Assembly (NCBI GenBank): GCA_963921425.1
Contig: OY992832.1
Location: 31,825,475-31,889,474 of the forward strand
Source: Dryas octopetala
Lineage: Eukaryota > Streptophyta > Magnoliopsida > Rosales > Rosaceae
Reading direction: 5' to 3'
DNA length: 64,000 nt
The notes below the pieces were generated by a model. The model was given only the letters and a program-made list of their open reading frames with translations. It had not been told where the DNA came from and did no database searches. How positions within the stretch are numbered: position 1 is the first letter of the stretch; the number at the start of each line of letters is the position of its first letter. Positions 56,548 through 64,000 of this stretch are shown here, one piece after another. The position numbers were made by a program, and so were the translations under genes.

Positions 56548-56937
56548 AGTGGCAATCTGGTCAAACTACAGGGGCCAAAAATGTAGTGTAACTGAAACAA
56601 GAAAATAAAAGATACATTTCTGGGCCACTTAATCATTGACGTCTTCTTGGAGGCACTTCTGTAGTTCCGTGCACAGGTCTTTCTGGGATTGATTCTTCAA
56701 TTTGCCTTCAAATTTGTGTGTCTGTCTGTGGGATGGTACAGCTTTCTGAAACCTATATCTGTATCTGGTTCATTGCAGAGAATGACTCGGATATGGAACA
56801 AGATCAACAGCCAAAATGTTTCAAACCATGTCAAGATCCGTATGGTGGCTTTAGCATTAATTTGCTCCTTTCTGGTATACCTTTGGTCCAAAATTGTCCA
56901 GAAGATGAAGATTGGAGGTCCGCTTCAGGGCTTCTAA
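55510..56937 (+). CDS. probable three-exon gene for an 85-aa membrane protein, unknown function
   Basis: Three exons join without changing phase. Exon 1 is 55510-55551 (MEEALFRAPPFYIS, donor TCG|GTAGCT). Exon 2 is 56277-56333 (acceptor GTGCAG, EEAKLKQKRVKEVRDLLKL, donor CTG|GTATAC). Exon 3 is 56779-56937 (acceptor TTGCAG, RMTRIWNKINSQNVSNH, a likely membrane segment MVALALICSFLVYLW, then SKIVQKMKIGGPLQGF and stop). The product would be 85 aa: a basic, helical, possibly coiled N-terminal half and one C-terminal membrane span, as in tail-anchored proteins. I do not recognise the family. All three junctions being phase 0 with good borders supports a real gene; no expression evidence is available. 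Intron 2 holds a CT microsatellite. A damaged copy of the 5' end lies at 48499-48672. Confidence 0.5.
56468..56546 (+). repeat. (TC)39 microsatellite
   Basis: An uninterrupted CT-type run of 79 bp inside intron 2 of the predicted small gene. Confidence 0.97.
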
Positions 56938-57561
56938 ACACCCTTTTGTTGAACGCTAAAAGAGGTTTCCTGGGCTGCATAAATACTGGTTTCATTGTAC
57001 CAGAAATGAAACCATTCCTTTTTTTTTTACTTCAACTGAAGGAGATTCAAGCTTGAGACCTTTTCACTCGACTAATACTGTATTTTACTCTAAGCACTAA
57101 TGCTTGTGTATTTCCTCTTGTTGCTGTCAATTTTGAACAATTTTACTGCCATCTTCTGTGAAAGCGCATAATGGTTTTGTCTGCTCATTGATGAAACTTG
57201 AATCATTACAATATGACCATAATACGATGATCTTATGCCCATAACGTATTTGTGTGCATCTCTCTTAGATGTGTCTTTCAAGCCGATTCAAGTGTGAACA
57301 TTTTCATTCCAACAAATTAATTTTTTTAAATGCTCACTTGAGCTATTTTGATTTTATACTGCTTCAGGGTTGTATAATGATATTGACACATTCTTGTACG
57401 TGCGCTTCATGTGAATACTTTGTGACTTGTGAGCTTATTTGACAGATGTCTCGATTTAGTCTTAATACATTTATTTGGTAGAACATTTCAAACAAATAAG
57501 GAATCCACACTTGTATAAGTAAATTTTATTAAATGGGGAACATGCTAAATGAGAATCAGAA
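56938..57561 (+). other. 3' flank of the small gene, no other gene seen
   Basis: AT-rich; probable 3' UTR in its first part. Nothing else is recognised. Confidence 0.45.
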
Positions 57562-57780
57562 TTGGGTCTACGCCGGTGTGTTTTTGAAACTGATTCGATG
57601 GAAGCTAGACGTCTACTTTCTATGCCGGACTATTTAGCTTCGGAGGTGGCTATTGTAGATGACATCCGCTCTCTCTCCTATAGTATTTCTTTTGTTTATT
57701 GTCCTAGAGTCTATAATAATGCAGCCCATCAAGCTTGCAAGTTTCTCTCTTTCAATTGCTTCAGATGTAATTTGGATGGA
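57562..57780 (+). pseudogene. RNase H-like (RVT_3) fragment, LINE or domesticated type
   Basis: The frame reads LGLRRCVFETDSMEARRLLS, VAIVDDIRSLSYSISFVYC and PRVYNNAAHQACKFLSF. ETDS, the CPR motif and NNAAHQAC match the second half of the plant RNase H-like domain seen at the C-terminus of LINE reverse transcriptases and in many short plant genes. The first half with the initial catalytic Asp and all upstream parts are missing. The frame then runs into unrelated sequence. It is a fragment without a plausible start. Confidence 0.7.
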
Positions 57781-57849
57781 AAAGGCTCCATCCTGGTTGT
57801 CGTCCATTTATTAGAATTTACCAAGTTGATTAAATATGCAACAAATTAA

Positions 57850-58984
57850 ACATATGTGAATCAATAAACTCAAACAAGCAATCACACATAATACACAAGA
57901 ATTGTTGACGCGAAAAACCCTCGATTGGGAAAAACCGCAGGACCTAGTCTAGAGAAAATCAATTTACTATGATACTTGAAAAGTTACAACTAATGATTGG
58001 ATTCAAACCTTAATTAGACTCCTTCTAGAGAGTATACTGACCTTACGCCACCTTGAACTCTTCGATCACTTGAATTGAGTAGAGACATTTGATCTTGCCA
58101 ACGTCCTGACGACAAGAGCTCATGAACCCGGCTTCGATCTTGATGGTCGAGTCCAATCAATGATGGAGGATGGATGAACAAATGTGATAGATTGAATAGA
58201 TTATTCACAAAGAACAATCTATTCAACCTATCTATGTTAATGCACGATGAACTACTCTATATGATAAGTATTTATATATGCAATAAGGATGTTCATTAAA
58301 TCAATGAACTCTCACACAAAAACTCTAGGATGCACTATCTCTCCAATTGTGTAATATGCGTGAGCAATTTAAGCTTATGAGAAAGCTATGTATTTATAAG
58401 ATAGCAAAACCTTATAGAAGTAGGAAATAAGTCACAAGGCTTGTTAGAAAAGATTAAGATTGAAATAGGAGACAAAACCTAGTTAAACATGGAGAAACAC
58501 AACTTTAAATTTTAGGTGAATAATGGAGGATCGGTCTTTCAGAAAGAAAAATATGTTGTGAATAGTGGAGGACTAGTCCTGCAGTGTAAAACACAAAAAA
58601 AGAAAAAGAAAAAAAAAAAAGAACCTTCCTAGAGGATCAGTCCTTTAGGGCGAGAATTTCAAAACATTTTTTTTTTAATTCTTTTAAAACACTTTGCACT
58701 CTTAAGAAACGATTTTTGAATTTGAATGAACTTTCCTATTTCCGAAAAACCTTTAAATACAAACAAGACAAACCAAATATGCAATTGAAACTAATCACCT
58801 AGGATGAATGCAAGGTATTTATGACATATGTTTTAAATTTGAACTTGGATTCATTAGCTCCACTGCAATCATCGATTAAGACCAACACTTGACTCACTTA
58901 ACCTAACCTAACCTAATCTAATGCTTACAAATTGGTCGTATTGTTTTAGGAAATAACCAAGTACAAAAGTTTACATTAACATAA
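57850..58984. mobile_element. possible LTR-element remnant
   Basis: GACGCGAAAAACCCTCGATT followed by GGGAAAAACCGCAGGACC near 57910-57945 resembles words found near the ends of many plant copia elements. Three GAGGATCAGTCCT-like words recur (about 58525, 58570, 58632). No paired LTR, primer site or coding region was found, so the call is weak. Confidence 0.3.
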
Positions 58985-59874
58985 GATCAAGGAATAAAAT
59001 TTTGTTTTTTAGAGATATGAAAATTTTAACAAGTATTCATCAAGATTTTGCCAAAATTTCAAAAATTTCGCTCACCGCTTCTCTCTCTATCTTCTCCTTC
59101 TCTGTCCAAAGTCCAAACCCAGCAAAATTGTAAAAAACAGTTCAAACCCAGCCAACATGGAGGGAGGGAGAAGAGATCGGGGAGGAGATGAAGAATCGAG
59201 GGAGATCGGGGAGGGAGAGGAGAAAGAGGAAGGAGGAAGCTAGAGATGCGCACAGCTGGGTTGGGAGAGAAAAATAAGAGGGAAGAAGACAGATGGGCTT
59301 GGAGAGGGAAAAGAGAGGGAATAAGAGAAAGTCACGGGAAGGAAAAGGAAGGAAAGAAAAAGAAAGGAAAATGAAGGAAAGAAAAAGAAAAGAAAAGAAA
59401 GGAAAGAAAAAAAAAAGAGAAAAAAAGAAAAGGGAAAAAAAAAAAAAAAAAGAGGTTAAGGGTTGATTGGAGTTTGGGGCCTTAGGACAATTAGAAAGAG
59501 AAAAAAGGGTTTGAGATTTCGTTTGGCTCTTTTGAAGTTTCGTTTAGTTGTTTTTAAACTCTAAATTCTAATATATTTCTATAAAAAAAAATTAAAAATA
59601 CCCTAATATCTTATACCATATTATAAACAATATAGAGTATAGATTATAGAGTATATATGGTTTACTATATAGATTATAGGGTATAATAGTATTAGGGTAT
59701 GTAGAGTATATAGGATTTAGTGTATACATTATAGAGTATACAGAATATACTAATTTTATTTAACAGTATTTGCCTTCAATGCGCATTAATCTTATATAAC
59801 ATAAAACATACTATATAATTAGGTTTCTTCAATTATTTTTTATCAATGTAGTAGATAATATGTTAAATAAACAT
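58985..59874. other. low-complexity block: GA-rich then AT-rich
   Basis: A strongly purine-rich stretch (59157-59460, GGAGGGAGAAGAG and GAAAGAAAAAG words) followed by a TATAGAGTATA-type stretch (59600-59760) resembling the core at 13800-14930. Probably a decayed non-autonomous element; ends are not defined. Confidence 0.4.
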
Positions 59875-60470
59875 TAGAAAATTAGAAGTAAATACCAAAT
59901 CCCAATAATTTTTTGGTATAGCATGAAGACCATATAATATTTCAATTGAACTACTAAATTTAAATGTAGTTTTTTAGATTAGGTCACAAATATGTTCACC
60001 TATTTGATTTGAGCCTTTTTCATTTGACATTTTTATCCTTTGGCCCACATATGATGAGTGTTAGTTAAAATTTACAAGGTTTTGACAAAATTGGCCTTGA
60101 GGCTTTTATATTATCTTGAAAATTTGCTAATGTAATCTCAACTTCACATTTATTTGTGACTGTACGATACTCACAACTTCAAATTTAGTTGTGACTAAAC
60201 GACAGTCACATCTAAGTTGTGAGACAGTCACAGTTAAGTTGTGACTTAATTGAATTTTTTTTAGAGAAATTATACTACAATATAGTATAAATAGAGGTCA
60301 AAACAATACTTTTACTCAAAATAATATATAGTATAGTGGTGTGAATTGTCTTTTTCAATTTACCAAGACAATCACAGTTAAGTTGTGACTGGATTGATTT
60401 TTTTTATTTTTTTATAATACAATATAGTATAAATTAATATAATATTTGTGATGTAATATATATATATATT
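59875..60470 (+). repeat. about 530-bp repeat unit, copy A
   Basis: Matches copies B and C at the right edge. Landmarks are TTTTTTGGTATAGCATGAAG, GGCCCACATATGATG and clustered GTTGTGACT / AGTCACAACT words. Confidence 0.85.
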
Positions 60471-61247
60471 TTGTGGTGGCATGTAATGTAATATTTGTAA
60501 ATTTAATACTTTTTACTTTATTAATTTGTTTAACTTTTCAACTAGTACCTAATCTAAAATGCTATTTAATTTTGGTACATAAACTAAAAAGTTATTAAAA
60601 TTTAATAGTTAAAATCAATGGACCTAATAAACATATGGTAAAATTTTATTCAAAATTTTCGTATTTCAATAGTAATTTTCGTCGTTTCTATCTAACTATT
60701 GTCGAAATTTAAAATTTCTCAAAATTTTCATCTAAAGTTTCGTCAAAATTTCCATCGAAATTTTACTCCTTGCATAAGTTGACAATATTCTTACATAAAA
60801 TCACTATGTCAATATTTCAATTTCAATTTGTTTGACATGAAAGACCGTGCGGCCCCTTGAAGGCTTGAACAATACAAAACCCTTTGAACGATCCGACAAT
60901 CTTTCTTTTTAATATTTAGTCTTTCTTAGAAATAAGTTGGCTCAAGAACAACTTCTTATTGAATGAGGCTCTTGTTTATTTTATGAATTTATCCTTTTTA
61001 TGTAAAATTTCTACTAAACGACGTTTTCATTAACCATGAACAATTGGGAAGAACGAATGTTTCATTAAACTGACTGGTGCAGTTACCTTTAGAGAATGGC
61101 TAGTATGATGGACTAATTTTAAGGGACAGTGATGGACTGTTTTATAACAACACTTAGATTAATCCAATGACACATATTTTTGACCTCATTCATCGATGAG
61201 TTCATCGATACATTTCTAGGGTGTTAAATAGGCATTGTGGAGGTTGC
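60471..61247. other. intergenic, no gene recognised
   Basis: AT-rich with AAAATTTTC-type words near 60640-60770. Nothing else. Confidence 0.5.
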
Positions 61248-61315
61248 ATGTTAGGTTATAACTCTGAGATTTTGGATTTTTAGGATATAGAATGGGCATA
61301 GTTATAACCTAACAT
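61248..61315. repeat. perfect 16-bp hairpin
   Basis: ATGTTAGGTTATAACT (61248-61263) is exactly mirrored by AGTTATAACCTAACAT (61300-61315) with a 36-base loop. A related 14-bp hairpin lies inside family X at 62159-62221. Confidence 0.9.
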
Positions 61316-61420
61316 AAAGTCGACAAACCAGATGTCATTTGGTTTAATCTAGTTGCCTGTTATAAAAGAGTCTCTCACAGTCCCTCAAAATTAGTTCCTC
61401 TTACTAGCCGGACTTGTTCC

Positions 61421-61457
<37 letters not shown>

Positions 61458-61918
61458 AATAGTTTGAGCATTTATCTTCACATAAGTGAATATCTTAGTA
61501 ACTATTCGATCCGTCAAGCAATAGTTAGCACAGACCATCAATAATGGTGTTATATAGTTGCCGGCCGTAACATGTAAAACTTTGATTTTATTTTTAAGCG
61601 GCAATAATGCCCATAAAATAAAATTGGGGTACCTTTCATGCAACCTTGGTTGTATAGAACTTTGCCCCATTAAATACATTTGAGATGACCAATTAATGAT
61701 TAATCAATTTAACCTTATACTGGAATGCTCAATTATTTGTCACACGAAATAAACCAACACAATTATTAACTGTCTCAAAACTTCAACATTTAAAATTCTA
61801 AAAAAATAAATAAATAATAACCAAATCTCATCCATTATGAAAATGGATTCAATCAAATAAAAATCCAAAATAATGAAAACTTGAGTTTCAAGGATTAAAA
61901 TAAAAGATAATTAGACTT
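61316..61918. other. intergenic with a (TA) microsatellite
   Basis: A TA run at about 61424-61453. No gene recognised. Confidence 0.55.
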
Positions 61919-62345
61919 ACATCCTTTAGAAAAACAGTTTTTAGATGGAGACCAGAAGTGTTTTAAAATTTATAAGAAAATTCTTTTAATATATAATAAT
62001 TTATAAGAAAATCATTTTAATTCATAATAAAGTCATTTTAATTTATAAGAAAATCATTTTAATTCATAATAAAATTTTTTCCCGATTTGAAGGATATTTT
62101 TCCCTATTTGAAGGGTACTTCCTCTCCTAGGGTGTAAAGTGAGCTTTGTAGATGCTGCATGTTAGGTTTTAACTCCGAGATTTGGGGCGGAGCCAAAAAT
62201 CTTGGAATTAAAACCTAACATAAAGCCGTCAAAGAAGAAAAATAAAAGGACTTAATTAAAAATTTTAAATCACTATCGGTCTTAGTCTAAGAATGACTCA
62301 TAAAATGGAATGAATTCTAAATCTCCCTTAAAATAATTCTAAATT
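61919..62345 (-). mobile_element. repeat family X, minus-strand copy
   Basis: Reverse-oriented match to 19685-20090. Carries the ATGTTAGGTTTTAA / TTAAAACCTAACAT hairpin (62159-62172 with 62208-62221), the repeated TTTATAAGAAAATCATTTTA units and TCACTATCGGTCTTAG. Confidence 0.6.
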
Positions 62346-63059
62346 ACTTAAATCTTTCTTCAGACGCTTGAGCATGTATCGGTGATATTTTCTTACATCT
62401 CCCGTCACTCTCTTTTTGACATCGTTGAGAGCTAATGGAGGTTCAGACGAGACCTTTGACTATGAGTCTGACTCATCTGAGCCTTCAACTTATGCTATAT
62501 AAGTCCCTATGTTAGTTGCTACAAATTCTTGTCGAATCCTATTATATTATTTTCAAGGAACACAACGAAAATCACTGAACGTCCTAAACACACTTGCTCT
62601 CTCAAATTTCGTATTGAAGCTCATCGATAGGCGGCACTGTGTTGGCACCTTTTAGGGCAACTTTTGAATTGCTAAGCTGTGATAATAATCACTTTTGCAA
62701 GTGATGTGAGAACAATCACTTTGGAAATTACTTCAGTGTTTGGTAAACTTAATGCCCATTCTAATATGGGATCTCTCAAATAAGGGTAAATAAGAAATTT
62801 TTTGTAGAGTCAACTTTATATTGTATTTTAAATATTTGAACCGTCTATTTTTTAGTTTTCTATAAATCATGTATGCAAAAAATTAGACAAATCGAAAACA
62901 ATTTTGATATTTGATTTTGTTCAACTAAATAGATGAACATAATGTTTTAACAAACACTTCAAATAGACTGCTTTGATCATCGAATTATAATACGGATTGG
63001 ATTTCATATGGGATACCAGATTTACCCTTATTAAGTGTTGCGATTATAAAAAACAGTTT
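62346..63059. other. intergenic, no gene recognised
   Basis: Two short related segments (ATATGGGATCTCTC near 62765 and ATATGGGATACCAG near 63008) are noted; otherwise nothing. Confidence 0.5.
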
Positions 63060-63591
63060 TTGTATGTTTGGTATAAAACCAAATCTTAATATTTTTTTGG
63101 TATAGCATGAAGACCATATAATATTTCAATTGAACTACCAAATTTAATATAGTTTTTTAGATTAGGTTATAAACATGTTAGCCCCTTTAATTTGAGTCTT
63201 TTCTATTTGACATTTTTGTTCTTTGGCCCACATATGATGGGTGTTAGTTAAAATTTATAAAGTTTTAATAAAATTGCCCTTGAGTCTTTTATATTATCTT
63301 GAAAATTTACTAATGTAGTCTCAATTTCACATTTAGTTGTGATTGTATGACACTCACAACTTCAAATCTAGTTGTGACTGAACGACAGTCACAGTTAAGT
63401 TGTGACTTAATTGAATTTTTTTAGAGAAATTATATTACAATATAGTATAAATAGAGGTCAAAACAATACTTTTACTCAAAATAATACACAGTATAGTGGT
63501 GTGAGTTGTCTCTTTCAATGTATCAAGACAATCATAGTTAAGTTGTGACATAATTGATTTTTTTTTTTAATACAATATAGTATAAATTAAT
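63060..63591 (+). repeat. about 530-bp repeat unit, copy B
   Basis: Head-to-tail with copy C, and similar to copy A. Shares TTGACATTTTTGTTCTTTGG and the GTTGTGACT cluster. Confidence 0.88.
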
Positions 63592-64000
63592 AGAAAATTA
63601 GGATTAAATACTAAATGCCAATAATTTTTTGGTATAGCATGAAAACCATATAATATTTCAATTGAATTACTAAATTTAAATGTAGTTTCTTAGATTATGT
63701 CACAAATATGTTGGCCCCCTTTGATTTGAGCTTTTTCCATTTGACATTTTTGTTCTTTGGCCCACATATGATGGATGTTAGTTAAAATTTATAAAGTTTT
63801 GACAAAATTGACCTTGAAGCTTTTATATTATCTTGAAAATTTGCTAATGTAGTCTTAACTTCATATTTAGTTGTGACTGTACAACACTCACAACTTCAAA
63901 TTTAGTTGTGACTGAATGACAGTCACATCTAAGTTGTGAGACAATTACAGTTAAGTTGTGACTTGATTGAATTTTTTTTAGAGAAATTATACTACAATAT
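63592..64000 (+). repeat. about 530-bp repeat unit, copy C (cut by window edge)
   Basis: Starts again at GAAAATTAGGATTAAATACT and repeats the same order of landmarks until the window ends, so the array may continue. Confidence 0.88.

Noticed and set aside
57850-58984. A complete solo LTR
   Set aside because: Suggestive words only; no TG...CA ends with a target duplication could be fixed.

Overview
The window is nuclear DNA of a flowering plant, almost certainly a eudicot. It is AT-rich and full of introns with GT...AG borders, Ty1/copia and Ty3/gypsy remains, and Mutator-, hAT-, PIF- and CACTA-type DNA elements. A woody rosid such as Rosaceae would fit, but the sequence does not prove this.

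The main gene content is a family of P2B (ACA12/13-like, autoinhibited Ca2+-ATPase) relatives. Two full-length tandem copies, each with a short first coding exon, a 3-4 kb intron and one long second exon, lie at 11235-18130 (1022 aa) and 23235-29575 (1025 aa) inside a roughly 10 kb segmental duplication (8885-19430 and 21235-30620). Both long exons are fully open. Yet the phosphorylation loop (DKIGG / DKNGG instead of DKTGT), the A-domain TGES loop, the P-domain GDGxND motif and the M6 calcium-site Asp are all changed, so both look like pumps that have lost catalysis but kept their fold. A third relative (exon 1 at 32297-32506, exon 2 at 46306-47079) is a pseudogene. Its intron received a 13.25 kb coding-free LTR element (32946-46197), which in turn received a very young 6.95 kb LTR element with 3 kb LTRs (37271-44220). 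Both insertions have perfect 5-bp target duplications.

Layout: 1-4488, 3' part of a broken Ty1/copia element with its 3' LTR. 4489-8884, non-genic DNA with an inverted-repeat element and a CACTA/En-Spm gene remnant. 8885-30620, the two pump-like genes, each with its own private set of insertions: a giant foldback upstream of copy 1; Mutator-type MITEs; an ankyrin gene scrap in intron 1 of copy 1; a SINE carrying a hAT MITE in intron 1 of copy 2. 30621-47079, pseudogene copy 3 with the nested LTR elements. 47080-50393, two Ty3/gypsy integrase fragments around a stray copy of a gene 5' end. 50952-51364, a minus-strand pseudogene. 51482-55296, a four-element nest of inverted-repeat transposons. 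55510-56937, a probable three-exon gene for an 85-aa membrane protein. 57562-64000, an RNase H scrap, low-complexity elements and a repeated unit of about 530 bp that runs off the right edge.

How it fits together: the two pump-like genes share promoter, 5'-UTR intron and coding structure, but later insertions have separated their upstream regions and introns. The uneven divergence between their coding exons suggests gene conversion. Downstream of each lies a conserved minus-strand ATG-to-splice-donor segment that may mark a convergent transcript. The small 85-aa gene and the minus-strand pseudogene are head to head; the transposon nest has stretched the gap between their start codons from about 0.3 kb to about 4.1 kb.
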